This document shows, one piece after another, positions 33,788 to 42,486 of a DNA stretch of 64,000 bases. The notes below the pieces were generated by a model. It was not told the DNA's origin, searched no databases, and saw only the letters and a list, made by a program, of their open reading frames with translations. The translations under genes and the position numbers were made by a program. Source of the stretch: an uncultured Bacilli bacterium (GTDB lineage Bacteria > Bacillota_I > Bacilli_A > RF39 > UBA660); contig CALVSO010000004.1 of NCBI GenBank assembly GCA_944359055.1, positions 1-64,000 of the forward strand. The letters are read 5' to 3'. Positions within the stretch are counted from its first letter, which is position 1, and each line of letters starts with the position of its first letter.

Positions 33788-34678
33788 TTATCCCCTCATA
33801 TTTTTACTGATCATTTCTATTTCATCAGTTAAATATTTAATTCTTTCAATTATTCTTTTAGCTTTAATTAATTCTACTCCATCTTTAGTTTGTGATAAGT
33901 GTTGTTCTAAAGAGTCAATTGGTAAATTAGATGTTATAAAAGTAGCTAAATTATTATCCATGCGATGTTGTAATATAGGACATAATATTTCATCTCTTGA
34001 CCAAGGTGTAGCTGTTTCTGCTCCTAAATCATCAATTAATAATAAAGGTACATTTTTAACATATTCTATTTTTTCTTCATAATCAGTTTCAAATGATGAT
34101 TTTAAATCTCTTAAAAATTCTGGCCAAAATACAACTGCACTTTTAATATTTTTTTTAGCTAATTCATTAAAAGTAGCTACTACTAAAAATGTTTTACCAC
34201 AGCCAAAATTACCTGTTAAATATAATCCTTTATTAGTTGGATTATTAATAAAATTATTTAACCAAATAATTGTTTCTTTTCTACTAACTAATCTTTTATC
34301 TACTTTATCCCATGTTGCATCTAAATAACTTTTAGGTAAATTATAATATTTTACATTTTTAGAATAAGCATATTTTTTATCATTATTTAATTTATATTTG
34401 CAAGGTTTAAAATGAAATGTTATATTTTTACCGACTACTTTAGGTAAATAAACATATCCTATTAATTGATTTTGACATTCTTTTAATCCCTTACAATTTA
34501 AACAGTTATTATATTCACAACTACACTCTTCTAAAGTTGATGTATATTTCATTAATATATTATCATCAGATTTTAATTTACTAATAAAATCTTTAAATTC
34601 TTTATTTTTTAATGCCTCATTATATGATTTTTTTAAATCATCCATATCACATTTTATATTATCACTTAATCTTATCAT
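33788..34678 (-). CDS. dnaI: Primosomal protein DnaI (helicase loader)
   Basis: AAA+ ATPase that loads the replicative helicase with DnaB/DnaD. An N-terminal zinc-binding Cys cluster (CSCEYNNCLNCKGLKEC) is followed by Walker A GNFGCGKT (~165-172), Walker B LLLIDDLGAE, and the sensor FITSNLP. The length (296) is typical. The ATG overlaps the dnaB stop as ATGA. Same dnaB-dnaI order as B. subtilis. Confidence 0.94.
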   Translation of the reverse strand: MIRLSDNIKCDMDDLKKSYNEALKNKEFKDFISKLKSDDNILMKYTSTLEECSCEYNNCLNCKGLKECQNQLIGYVYLPKVVGKNITFHFKPCKYKLNNDKKYAYSKNVKYYNLPKSYLDATWDKVDKRLVSRKETIIWLNNFINNPTNKGLYLTGNFGCGKTFLVVATFNELAKKNIKSAVVFWPEFLRDLKSSFETDYEEKIEYVKNVPLLLIDDLGAETATPWSRDEILCPILQHRMDNNLATFITSNLPIDSLEQHLSQTKDGVELIKAKRIIERIKYLTDEIEMISKNMRG

Positions 34679-35928
34679 CTACCCAACTCACTTTCAAATT
34701 GTTTTAATTCTTCATCAGATAACATTTCTTCTTGTACATCTTGATTAACCCAATTAGGAATTTTTTCTTTTTTAGGAATTTTAACTTTTTTAGTATTCTT
34801 TTGATCATATTCTTTTAAAGCAAAATCCATAGCATCAGATACTGTTTCTATTTTACTTCTTTTCCACTGAACAGCTATTTGTTCAACAAATCCTCTTACC
34901 AACTTATTATTATTTATTTTTAAAACGTAGTCAATTAAAACATTTATTACACCTGGTTTTAGTTTTTGTTCAATCATTAAATATTCAATTATTTCCATAT
35001 CTTTTATTGTTGGTTTAGAATCTTGTTTTAAAGCTAAAAATTCATAAGGATTAGTTGTTTCAAATTGATTGATTAATTTATCTTTTCTTGTATTAATTTC
35101 TTTAAAAGAAGATACATCATCTTGAAATACTATTTTAGGTATTTGACCTTTATGCTCAAATTTATAAAAACTACGACAGTTTTGTTTTAAAACTTCCATA
35201 TCTATTTTTCGATCTACAATACTATTTCTTAATATTTCACTCATTTCATCATTACCTAAATTATAAATAAATGATAACTGATAAATTAATTCTTTATCAG
35301 ATTTAGAAATACTTCTTACATTAAGCATTTCTTCTGGAATTAAACTTAATAGCTCATTAAAATTAATTGTTGGTTCAAAAGATAAATCTAAATGATTTAC
35401 TTTTTTAATATTTTTAGTTTCTATTTTATCAGTACTAACAAAACTAAAAACATCCTTAAAATTACAAGAAACATTTTTATAATCTTTTAAATCTATTTTA
35501 GGTAGTGTAAATGAATCAATTATTCTTTTATATTCTTTTTTATTAATGTTATTATATAATGCAGTATTTAAAATTGGATTATTAATAAATTCATAAGCAG
35601 ACAAAGGTCCATATAACTCATAAACATAATTATTAACATCACCTTTTTTTAAATATGTTTTAATTAAACCAATAGCTTCTAATTTATCTTTAGCTTCTTT
35701 AATATCTTCTAATTTTAATTGCATACTCATAACTAAATCATTATGGGTATTACTAGTAGAAGTTACTTTATTTTTATCTAAAAAACTCCATAAAGTTAGA
35801 TACAAACTAACAGCAATACCACCTATAATTGGTTGATATAAAAGGGTTAGAGTTAAACGATCTTGGTCATCTAAGATAGTTTTATTAATAACATAAAAAT
35901 TATCTAAAGGTAATAATGAATTAACCAT
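34675..35928 (-). CDS. dnaB: Replication initiation/membrane attachment protein DnaB (B. subtilis type)
   Basis: Part of the Bacilli primosome, not the replicative helicase. It shows the winged-helix opening DNFYVINKTILDDQDRLTL with LLYQPIIGGIAVSLYL, and C-terminal DnaD-like repeats around FLALKQDSKPT and LKPGVINVLIDYVL. The length is 417 residues from the ATG (MVNSLLPL), chosen because GGAG stands eight bases upstream; the longest frame has 12 extra residues without a site. Confidence 0.88.
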   Translation of the reverse strand: MVNSLLPLDNFYVINKTILDDQDRLTLTLLYQPIIGGIAVSLYLTLWSFLDKNKVTSTSNTHNDLVMSMQLKLEDIKEAKDKLEAIGLIKTYLKKGDVNNYVYELYGPLSAYEFINNPILNTALYNNINKKEYKRIIDSFTLPKIDLKDYKNVSCNFKDVFSFVSTDKIETKNIKKVNHLDLSFEPTINFNELLSLIPEEMLNVRSISKSDKELIYQLSFIYNLGNDEMSEILRNSIVDRKIDMEVLKQNCRSFYKFEHKGQIPKIVFQDDVSSFKEINTRKDKLINQFETTNPYEFLALKQDSKPTIKDMEIIEYLMIEQKLKPGVINVLIDYVLKINNNKLVRGFVEQIAVQWKRSKIETVSDAMDFALKEYDQKNTKKVKIPKKEKIPNWVNQDVQEEMLSDEELKQFESELGR

Positions 35929-35974
35929 ATCATCAACTCCATTTCTTAAGATATATAATAACACATTTTCTAAA

Positions 35975-36000
35975 TAAAAAAAAGAATTATTTCATTCTTT
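35975..36000 (-). terminator. Terminator of the leftward XRE gene
   Basis: AAAGAAT-N6-ATTCTTT with a T-run; the gene's stop codon is in the loop. Confidence 0.65.
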
Positions 36001-36196
36001 CTTTAAAATCATCATAAAATAATTTATCAGGTTTTGTCTTTAAAATATCAGCTATTTTAATCGCCATTTTATAAGACAATGTTCTTCTATCATTTTCTAG
36101 TTGTGAATAAAATGGTTTGCTTATTTGTAATTGTTCTGCCATATATTTAGTTGTGTAACCTTTTTTCAATCTAGCTTGTCTTAATTTAAAATTCAT
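35987..36196 (-). CDS. Small XRE-family helix-turn-helix regulator
   Basis: 69 residues, a single Cro/C1-type domain: LRQARLKKGYTTKYMAEQL, then the recognition helix SKPFYSQLENDRR. No sensor or oligomerisation domain. It is divergent from another XRE gene across a 110-bp region with paired palindromes that could be its operator. The start has AAGGAG upstream. Confidence 0.85.
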   Translation of the reverse strand: MNFKLRQARLKKGYTTKYMAEQLQISKPFYSQLENDRRTLSYKMAIKIADILKTKPDKLFYDDFKERMK

Positions 36197-36229
36197 ACTC
36201 CAACTCCTTGTTATTTAATTATATCATAA

Positions 36230-36248
36230 AGTGCACTAATAGTGTACT
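36230..36248. promoter_or_regulatory. Tandem palindromic operator between the XRE genes
   Basis: AGTGCACT, AAT, AGTGTACT: two 8-bp near-identical palindromes with centres 11 bp apart, about one helical turn. They lie beside a leftward TATAAT (36222-36227 region) and upstream of a rightward TATAAT, as expected for an auto-repressor site. Confidence 0.6.
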
Positions 36249-36307
36249 GCAAAATATTAAATTTTATGAGAAAATATAATTGGTAATTTTTTCCAAGAGG
36301 TGATTAA

Positions 36308-36538
36308 ATGTCAAATGATTATACTACTTTAGTAAAAAATATAAAATATTTTAGATTAAAAGCTAATATGACACAAGAACAATTAGCCGAGAAATCTGAT
36401 TTAAGTGTTTCTTATATAAAACAAATTGAAGCTGGGAAAGAATTTAAAAACATCACATTTAATACTTTTAGTAAAATTGCTAAAGCATTAAATATTGATG
36501 TTAAAGAATTATTTAATGAAATAGAAGTATTAAATTAA
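36308..36538 (+). CDS. Small XRE-family helix-turn-helix regulator
   Basis: 76 residues with one HTH domain: IKYFRLKANMTQEQLAEKSDLSVSYIKQIEAGKEFKN (key helices MTQEQLAEK and SVSYIKQIE). AGGTGAT lies four to five bases before the ATG. The 3' end overlaps ylxM tail-to-tail by 9 bp, and its likely terminator lies inside the ylxM coding sequence. It may act with or against the divergent XRE protein. Confidence 0.85.
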   Translation: MSNDYTTLVKNIKYFRLKANMTQEQLAEKSDLSVSYIKQIEAGKEFKNITFNTFSKIAKALNIDVKELFNEIEVLN

Positions 36539-36820
36539 TTCTAATAATTTGTTTTTTAAATCATCATCTAAATTATTGATGATTTTTTTTATTTTTTTAT
36601 TCTTTTCATATAATTTTAATACTTTTTCATAATATAATAATTTTTCTTCAGTTTCTTTTAAATTTTTATGAATAGCATTTCTACTAATATCATAATTTTC
36701 ACTCATTTCGCTTAATGATAAGTTTTCAAAATAATAATCTATAAAATATTTCTTTTGTTTATCAGTTAATAATTCCCCATAATAATCATATAAAATACAT
36801 AATAATACTTGATTTTCCAT
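36530..36820 (-). CDS. ylxM: YlxM family DNA-binding protein (SRP-associated)
   Basis: Sigma-factor-like helix-turn-helix protein: LTDKQKKYFIDYYFENLSLSEMSENYDISRNAIHKNL (key parts LTDKQ...YF and SRNAIHKNLKE). In Bacillota the gene usually stands between ftsY and ffh. Here ftsY is upstream but ffh does not follow. The start is uncertain: I prefer ATG at 36820 over the TTG three codons earlier; neither has a strong ribosome site. It lies directly after the small membrane gene. Confidence 0.85.
   Translation of the reverse strand: MENQVLLCILYDYYGELLTDKQKKYFIDYYFENLSLSEMSENYDISRNAIHKNLKETEEKLLYYEKVLKLYEKNKKIKKIINNLDDDLKNKLLELI
36558..36592 (+). terminator. Rightward terminator inside the ylxM coding sequence
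   Basis: AAATCATCA pairs with TGATGATTT around a 10-base loop and is followed by a T-run on the plus strand, 20 bp after the rightward XRE stop codon. The sequence is simultaneously ylxM codons on the other strand (Asp/Asn/Leu-rich C-terminus). Confidence 0.6.
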
Positions 36821-36821
36821 T

Positions 36822-37076
36822 TTAACCAAATAAAGCTGCTGATATTATCACAATACCTAAACCAATATAAATTGGAGTCATATATTTTCTTTTATAAATT
36901 TTATGATTATTATATCCAATTACAAACATTAATAATCCTATTAGTATTTGACATATTATAAATAATTCCTTTTCAAAAAGACTAGCTATACCAAATGAGA
37001 TTAAAAAAATTGCTAAAGATATTTGTAATAAAAGTGTAATTTGTTCAACTGTATTTATTTCTAATTTATTTTTCAT
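36822..37076 (-). CDS. Small three-helix membrane protein
   Basis: Product of 84 residues from the ATG following GGAGGTAATG, with three hydrophobic segments (~16-31, 37-52, 65-82) and no recognisable domain. It starts inside the ftsY 3' end and ends one base before ylxM, so it belongs to the ftsY operon. Function unknown. Its place between two signal-recognition genes makes a membrane-related role plausible, but that is inference. Confidence 0.7.
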   Translation of the reverse strand: MKNKLEINTVEQITLLLQISLAIFLISFGIASLFEKELFIICQILIGLLMFVIGYNNHKIYKRKYMTPIYIGLGIVIISAALFG

Positions 37077-38037
37077 CATTACCTCCAAATAATCCATAAA
37101 TATATTTTTCTATATCAAAGACTCTTAAATCTTCCTCTTTTTCACCTAAACCAATAAATTTAACAGGTATACCAACATTTTCTTTTATAGCAAGTACAAT
37201 ACCACCTTTAGCAGTTCCATCTAGTTTAGTTAATACAATACCAGTTATATTAGTTATTTCTTTGAAATTTTTAGCTTGACTAATACCATTTTGTCCAGTT
37301 GTAGCATCAATTACTAATAATGTTTCATGAGGTGCATTTAGTATCAATTTACCAATTACTTTATTTATTTTATCTAATTCATTCATTAAATTAACTTTAT
37401 TTTGAAGTCTTCCTGCTGTATCAATTAAAACAACATCATAATTTTCTTTTTTAGCTTTTTCTAATCCATCATATATAACACTAGATGCATCTTTATTATC
37501 ACTATAAACAACATCACAATCAGTTTTTTTACCCCATTCGATTATTTGTTCAACAGCACCTGCTCTAAAAGTATCACCAGCTACTAATAATACTTTTTTA
37601 CCTTGATTTTTTAATTTGTAAGCAATTTTACCTATACTAGTAGTTTTACCTACTCCATTAACCCCAACAAATAATATAACTGTTGGTCCATCTTCTACAT
37701 AATTAATTTTATTTACAATAATGTCATTATTAACATATATAATAAACATTTCATCTATTATAATATTCATTAAATCTTTAGAATCAACAATATTTTCTTT
37801 TTTAACTCTTTTCTTTAATTTATCAATAAATTTCATGACTGTTTCAACACCAATATCAGCCATAATAAATATTTCTTCTAATTCTTCAAAATACTCTTCA
37901 TTAACTTTTTTATATTTATTACTTAATAAATTAATTTTATTTACAAATTCTTTACTTGTCTTTTGTAAACCTTCAGAATAAGCATCAGCTTCTTTTTTAT
38001 TACTAAATATATTTTTAAATTTGTCAAATAATCCCAC
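37066..38037 (-). CDS. ftsY: Signal recognition particle receptor FtsY
   Basis: SRP GTPase that docks ribosome-SRP complexes at the membrane. An N domain (~1-110) is followed by the G domain: GVNGVGKTTSIGKIA (G1), DTFRAGAVEQ (G2), DTAGR (G3), TKLDGTAKGG (G4) and GLGEKEEDLRVF near the end. It lacks the long acidic extension of some FtsY. The start is the GTG giving MGLFDKFKNIF, four bases after AGGTGAT, and not the GTG three codons earlier. Confidence 0.96.
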   Translation of the reverse strand: MGLFDKFKNIFSNKKEADAYSEGLQKTSKEFVNKINLLSNKYKKVNEEYFEELEEIFIMADIGVETVMKFIDKLKKRVKKENIVDSKDLMNIIIDEMFIIYVNNDIIVNKINYVEDGPTVILFVGVNGVGKTTSIGKIAYKLKNQGKKVLLVAGDTFRAGAVEQIIEWGKKTDCDVVYSDNKDASSVIYDGLEKAKKENYDVVLIDTAGRLQNKVNLMNELDKINKVIGKLILNAPHETLLVIDATTGQNGISQAKNFKEITNITGIVLTKLDGTAKGGIVLAIKENVGIPVKFIGLGEKEEDLRVFDIEKYIYGLFGGNDEK

Positions 38038-38061
38038 ATGTATCACCTACATAAATTATAG

Positions 38062-38110
38062 CAAAAAAAAATACTTATGTCTAACCTTTTATTGATTAAA
38101 TACATAAGTT
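38062..38110 (-). terminator. Terminator of the yebC-like gene
   Basis: ACTTATGT pairs with ACATAAGT across a 21-base loop, followed on the minus strand by nine Ts. The loop is long, so strength is uncertain. Confidence 0.6.
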
Positions 38111-38117
38111 TACTTTT

Positions 38118-38834
38118 TTAAACATTTGCTACATTATGATATACATTTGAAACATCTTCAACATCATCTAACATAGCTAATAATTTTTTAAATAAATCTA
38201 AATCTTCCCCAGTTAATTCTACTTTTTCTTTAGCTAACATAGTTATTTCATCCATATCAAAAGTAACATTAGGTAATGCTTTAGTAATACTTTCTTTTAT
38301 CTTAAATAAATCTTGTGGATCACCATAAATTACAATACCATCATCTTCTTCAATATCTTTAACATCAACGTCATTTTCAATTAAAGTATTAATAGTATCA
38401 TCCATGCTTAATCCTTTAAAACTTACAATACATAGATTATCATAATTATAAGATACACTACCAATATTACCCATTTTAATATGACATTTATTAACTACTG
38501 CTCTTAATTCACTAACACTTCTATTTACATTATCTGTTAAACATTCAACTATTAAAGTAGAACCTGCAGGGCCAAATAATTCATAAGTATTTTTAATATA
38601 AGTTTCATCAACTCCACTATTTACTTTATCAATAGCTCTTTTAATAATATCTGATGGTACTTGTTCTTTTTTAGCTCTTTCTACTAATCTTTTTAAAGAT
38701 GCATTAGCTTCTAAACTAGTTCCACCATTTTTTGCAGCTTGATATATTTCTTTTGCGTACATACTATAAATTTTACCTCTAGCTGCTCCAGTTTTTTGTA
38801 TACTTGCTTTTCTTACTTCATAAGCTCTTCCCAT
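38118..38834 (-). CDS. YebC/PmpR (TACO1) family protein
   Basis: 238 residues starting MGRAYEVRKASIQKTGAARG, the form seen in the YeeN/YeeI subgroup. The rest is typical: KLYSKY-like IYSMYAKEIYQAAKNGG, LKRLVERAKKEQVPSDIIKRAI, then GPAGSTLIVECLTDN. Family members are described as transcription regulators and, more recently, as factors easing translation of difficult sequences. It lies between rnc and ftsY, a slot where smc is often found in other Bacillota. Confidence 0.92.
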   Translation of the reverse strand: MGRAYEVRKASIQKTGAARGKIYSMYAKEIYQAAKNGGTSLEANASLKRLVERAKKEQVPSDIIKRAIDKVNSGVDETYIKNTYELFGPAGSTLIVECLTDNVNRSVSELRAVVNKCHIKMGNIGSVSYNYDNLCIVSFKGLSMDDTINTLIENDVDVKDIEEDDGIVIYGDPQDLFKIKESITKALPNVTFDMDEITMLAKEKVELTGEDLDLFKKLLAMLDDVEDVSNVYHNVANV

Positions 38835-38887
38835 TTCAAATCACCTCTATATATTTTACATTTATTTTTCTATTTTATCAACCATTT

Positions 38888-39550
38888 TTAACCATTTTGT
38901 GCTTTTTTTAATGCATCATGAGCTGCTTGTTGTTCTGCTTCTTTCTTACTATGAGCTATACCTTCACCATAAATAATATCGTCTATTTTAACTATAACTT
39001 TAAATGTTTTATTATGAGCAGGGCCAAATTCATCTACTACTACATATTCTAAAGATCTTTTATCTGTTTGTACTAATTCTTGTAATACTGATTTATAATC
39101 ATTATCAAATTCTATTTCTTTATTTTCAATTAAAGGAATAACATTATTATAAATAAATTCTTTAACAATATCAAATCCTAAATCTAAATACATTGCCCCA
39201 ATAAAAGCTTCAAATATATCAGCAACAATAGCTTTTCTATATCTTCCACCATTTTCTTCTTCACCATGACCTAATCTTAAATATTTATTTAAATTTAATC
39301 TTGTAGCGTATGCATAATTCGCATCTTCACATACATACTTAGCTCGTAATTTAGTCATTACTCCTTCTTCAAAAGAAGTGTTTTTATATAGATATTCACT
39401 CATAACCAATTCCATAACCGCATCGCCTAAATATTCTAATCTTTCATAGCTTTCTTCTTTATTTTCATTCGCATATGAAGTGTGTGTTAAAGCGGTTAAA
39501 TAAAGTTTTTCGTTTTTATATTTTATTTTTAACTCATCTAATAATTTCAT
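38888..39550 (-). CDS. rnc: Ribonuclease III
   Basis: Double-strand-specific RNase processing rRNA and mRNA. The catalytic signature is ERLEYLGDAVMELV (~38-51), the second acidic pair lies in DIFEAFIGAMYLD, and the C-terminal dsRNA-binding domain spans ~150-220 (GEGIAHSKKEAEQQAAHDAL). The length (220) is normal. GGTGAT lies three bases before the ATG; a leftward TATAAT is at 39573-39568. Confidence 0.96.
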   Translation of the reverse strand: MKLLDELKIKYKNEKLYLTALTHTSYANENKEESYERLEYLGDAVMELVMSEYLYKNTSFEEGVMTKLRAKYVCEDANYAYATRLNLNKYLRLGHGEEENGGRYRKAIVADIFEAFIGAMYLDLGFDIVKEFIYNNVIPLIENKEIEFDNDYKSVLQELVQTDKRSLEYVVVDEFGPAHNKTFKVIVKIDDIIYGEGIAHSKKEAEQQAAHDALKKAQNG

Positions 39551-39595
39551 AAAATCACCAAATCCATTATACTATAAAATTATCTAAAAATAAAA

Positions 39596-39624
39596 TTTAC
39601 TTTTTAAAAAAATTAATGTATAAT
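39596..39624 (+). promoter_or_regulatory. Promoter giving a leaderless yidD transcript
   Basis: TTTACT (39596-39601), 17-base spacer, TATAAT (39619-39624). The ATG at 39631 is exactly six bases after the -10 box, where transcription should begin. Confidence 0.6.
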
Positions 39625-39630
39625 TATCTT

Positions 39631-39852
39631 ATGAAATATTTTTTATTAGGATTTATCAAAACATATCAGATGATACCTGGTCCATGGCATAATATGTGTA
39701 GGCATACACCTACTTGTTCAAATTATGGTATTGAAGCAATAATTAAACATGGATCTTTAAAAGGTAGTATATTGACTATTAAAAGAATAATAAGGTGTAA
39801 TCCGTTTGGTAGTTGTGGTTATGATCCTGTACCAGAGAGGAGAAAAAAATGA
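39631..39852 (+). CDS. yidD: Membrane protein insertion efficiency factor YidD
   Basis: 73 residues with the family core [19 protein letters not shown] and [20 protein letters not shown]. It helps YidC/Sec-dependent membrane insertion at the inner face. An earlier ATG (39616) overlaps the -10 box, so the start is the ATG at 39631 ([12 protein letters not shown]), matching usual YidD beginnings. No ribosome-binding site is visible. The stop overlaps the next gene (ATGA). yidD is not beside rnpA or yidC here. Confidence 0.9.
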   Translation: MKYFLLGFIKTYQMIPGPWHNMCRHTPTCSNYGIEAIIKHGSLKGSILTIKRIIRCNPFGSCGYDPVPERRKK

Positions 39853-40742
39853 AAAAAATTATTTTATTACTATTAAGTATTTTATGTTTAACAGGATGTT
39901 TTAAAAGAGATACTATGGAAGGAATTAATATATATACAACAATATACCCTATCACATATGTAACAGAACAATTATATGGAAATTATTCTAATATCAATAG
40001 TATATATCCAAATGGTGTTAATGTTCAATTAGAAGATTGTGAAAATTGTAGTAATTATACTCTAACAGAAAAACAATTAAGTGATTATAGTAAATCAAAT
40101 TTATTTATATTTAATTCATTATTATATGAAGGAAATTATGTTAAGCCAATGTTTGAACAAAATAAAGATTTAAAAATCATAAATGCAACTGATAATTTGA
40201 CAGCAGATGAATTTTATGGATTAGAAGAAATTTGGATGGATCCATCTAGACTACTAACACTAGCTAGAAATATTAAAAATGGACTTAATGAATATATAAA
40301 TAATTATTATTTAAAGCAAGAAATTGAAAATAATTTTAACACATTAAAAAATAACCTTGATAAATTAAGTTCAAAATTATATGATTTAACTAAAAATGCT
40401 GATAATAAAATATTAGTAGTAGGAAATGATGTATTTAAATTCTTTGAAAGAGAAAAATTTGGATTAACAGTTTATTCTTTAGAAGAAAATGAAAACTTAA
40501 ATCAAAAAACTATAAATGATGTTAAAAAATTAATAGAAAACGGTACAATTAAATATATTTATATTAGACAATATGATGAGCCAAACGAAACAATTAATAA
40601 TTTGATTAAAGGAACTGATGTTGAAGTTGTAAAACTTCACATGTTGACTAATTTAACTGAAACTGAAATTAGTAATAAAAAAGACTATTTTACAATAATG
40701 AATGAAAACATTGAATTATTAAGAAAAAATTTATATAATTAA
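39849..40742 (+). CDS. ZnuA/TroA-like substrate-binding lipoprotein
   Basis: A lipoprotein signal ([16 protein letters not shown]) is followed by a cluster A-I solute-binding fold: [17 protein letters not shown] at the start and [17 protein letters not shown] in the middle. In metal-binding members these regions carry His ligands (GxEPHxYEPT and HxWxDP). Here both are replaced ([12 protein letters not shown] and EEIWMDP). No permease or ATPase gene is adjacent. It may bind another ligand, or metal through the Asp/Glu/Cys residues. Translationally coupled to yidD. Confidence 0.78.
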   Translation: MKKIILLLLSILCLTGCFKRDTMEGINIYTTIYPITYVTEQLYGNYSNINSIYPNGVNVQLEDCENCSNYTLTEKQLSDYSKSNLFIFNSLLYEGNYVKPMFEQNKDLKIINATDNLTADEFYGLEEIWMDPSRLLTLARNIKNGLNEYINNYYLKQEIENNFNTLKNNLDKLSSKLYDLTKNADNKILVVGNDVFKFFEREKFGLTVYSLEENENLNQKTINDVKKLIENGTIKYIYIRQYDEPNETINNLIKGTDVEVVKLHMLTNLTETEISNKKDYFTIMNENIELLRKNLYN

Positions 40743-40759
40743 TTAAGGAGGTTTTATTT

Positions 40760-41512
40760 ATGTGGATTATATTAATAATTATTGGTTTAGTTTTACTTTC
40801 ATCAATAAAACAAATTGATGAATATGAAAGAGGCGTTAAATTTACGACTGGAAAATTTAGTAAAATGATGGACCCAGGATGGCGATTAGTATTACCTATT
40901 TTTCAATCATTTAAAAAAGTAGATATCAGAACAAAAGCTGTTGATGTTCCAGAACAAGAAGCAATTACTAAAGATAATGTATCAGTAAAAATTAATGCTG
41001 TTTTATATTATAAAGTATTTGACGCTTCTAAAGCTATATTGGCTGTGGAAAACTTTAGATATGCTGTTAGTCAATTAGCTCAAACTACAATGCGTAATGC
41101 TGTTGGTGCTGTTTCATTAGATGATTTATTAGGTGAAAGAGAAAAAATATCTGGTGAAATTTGTAAAATTATTGATGAAGCAACAGATCCTTGGGGAATT
41201 AAAGTAGAAAATGTCGAATTAAAAGATATTTCACTTCCTGAAGAAATGAAAAGAGTTATTGCTAAAGCCGCTGAAGCTGAAAGAGAAAAAATAGCAGTTA
41301 TAACTAAAGCACAAGGTGAAGTTGAAGCATCACAAAATTTAGCTAAAGCTGCTGAAATAATGTCTACTACACCTGGTGCACTACATTTAAGAACATTAGC
41401 AACTTTAAATGATTTAAGTTCAGATCAATCAAATACAATTATATTCGCAGTTCCAATCGAAGTTCTAAGAGCTTTTGAAGGTTCAGATTTAACTAAAATT
41501 ATTAAGAAATAG
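40760..41512 (+). CDS. Slipin (SPFH/stomatin family) membrane protein
   Basis: One N-terminal hairpin or membrane helix (~2-16), then the SPFH domain with YERGVKFTTGKF, DPGWRLVLPIFQ and TKDNVSVKINAVLYYKV, a coiled-coil segment AEAEREKIAVITKAQGEVEA, and the end IIFAVPIEVLRAF. Proteins of this family assemble membrane microdomain scaffolds. The usual NfeD-type partner protease is absent nearby. AAGGAGG precedes the ATG. Confidence 0.93.
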   Translation: MWIILIIIGLVLLSSIKQIDEYERGVKFTTGKFSKMMDPGWRLVLPIFQSFKKVDIRTKAVDVPEQEAITKDNVSVKINAVLYYKVFDASKAILAVENFRYAVSQLAQTTMRNAVGAVSLDDLLGEREKISGEICKIIDEATDPWGIKVENVELKDISLPEEMKRVIAKAAEAEREKIAVITKAQGEVEASQNLAKAAEIMSTTPGALHLRTLATLNDLSSDQSNTIIFAVPIEVLRAFEGSDLTKIIKK

Positions 41513-41530
41513 ACATTACAGTCTATTTTT
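41509..41530 (+). terminator. Terminator of the yidD-slipin transcript
   Basis: AATAGAC-ATTACA-GTCTATT with a run of Ts; the slipin stop codon is in the stem. Confidence 0.85.
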
Positions 41531-41557
41531 TTCATATTATAATACTAGGTGATTAGA

Positions 41558-42157
41558 ATGCATTATATAGGAATAATTGGTAGAAAAAATGATAATAAAA
41601 TAACTTTTAATCAAGAAGTTATAAATGTTATTAATAAATATAATTGCATTCCAATCGGTATTATAGTTGATTTTGATAATAATACAAATATAGAATTTAA
41701 TAAAATTAAAAACATAATTGATTTATGTGATGGATTTATTTTACAAGGTGGATCTAATTATTATGATATTGATATAATAATTACAAAATACTTATACGAA
41801 AATAATATACCAACTTTAGGAATTTGTTTAGGAATGCAAACTATGGCAATGACATTTAATGGAACAATAAGTGAAATTAACAATCATAATAGAAAAAATA
41901 AATATGTCCACTACATTAAAATAAATGAAAATTCTAAATTGTATAATATCATTAAAAAAGATAAAATTTTTGTTAATAGTAGACATAATTCATATATAGT
42001 AAATACAGATTTAGATGTATCCGCAACTAATAATATAATAGAAGCAATTGAAGATAAAAATAAAAAATTTTTTATAGGAGTACAATGGCATCCTGAAAGT
42101 ATAATGGACGAAAATAGTATTTTATTATTTAATTATTTCTTTTTAAGCATAAAATGA
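41558..42157 (+). CDS. Class I glutamine amidotransferase-like hydrolase (peptidase C26)
   Basis: Resembles gamma-glutamyl-GABA hydrolase PuuD: oxyanion region FILQGGSNYYD, nucleophile Cys in GICLGMQTMA (~85-94), and the catalytic His/Glu in GVQWHPES (~170-178). It is 199 residues from the ATG four bases after AGGTGAT. It probably removes glutamate or glutamine side groups from small molecules. Substrate unknown. No polyamine genes nearby. Confidence 0.88.
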   Translation: MHYIGIIGRKNDNKITFNQEVINVINKYNCIPIGIIVDFDNNTNIEFNKIKNIIDLCDGFILQGGSNYYDIDIIITKYLYENNIPTLGICLGMQTMAMTFNGTISEINNHNRKNKYVHYIKINENSKLYNIIKKDKIFVNSRHNSYIVNTDLDVSATNNIIEAIEDKNKKFFIGVQWHPESIMDENSILLFNYFFLSIK

Positions 42158-42187
42158 TAAAAAATTTAAAAATTTTCATAAAAATAC

Positions 42188-42216
42188 TTGCCAAAACAAA
42201 AAAAATACGATATACT
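42188..42216 (+). promoter_or_regulatory. Promoter of the tRNA cluster
   Basis: TTGCCA (42188-42193), 17-base spacer, TATACT (42211-42216), 20 bases before the first tRNA. Confidence 0.8.
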
Positions 42217-42236
42217 TAATATGCGTTTCGAAAGAC

Positions 42237-42313
<77 letters not shown>

Positions 42314-42316
42314 TAC

Positions 42317-42393
42317 GCCTTAATAGCTCAGTCGGTTAGAGCACTTGACTGTTAATCAAGGGGTCGTAGGTTCGAGTCCTACTTGAGGCGCCA
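42317..42393 (+). tRNA. tRNA-Asn (GTT)
   Basis: 77 nt with encoded CCA. Acceptor GCCTTAA/TTGAGGC (one T-G pair), anticodon stem CTTGA/TCAAG, anticodon GTT at 42351-42353, T arm GTAGG/CCTAC. Confidence 0.97.
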
Positions 42394-42395
42394 TT

Positions 42396-42472
42396 GGCCA
42401 GTTGGTGAAGTGGCTTAACACACTGCCCTTTCACGGCAGCATTCACGGGTTCGAATCCCGTACTGGTCACCA
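42396..42472 (+). tRNA. tRNA-Glu (TTC)
   Basis: 77 nt with encoded CCA. Acceptor GGCCAGT/ACTGGTC, anticodon stem CTGCC/GGCAG, anticodon TTC at 42430-42432, T arm ACGGG/CCCGT. Only two to three bases separate the three tRNAs. Confidence 0.97.
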
Positions 42473-42486
42473 ATTAGTAAAAAAAA

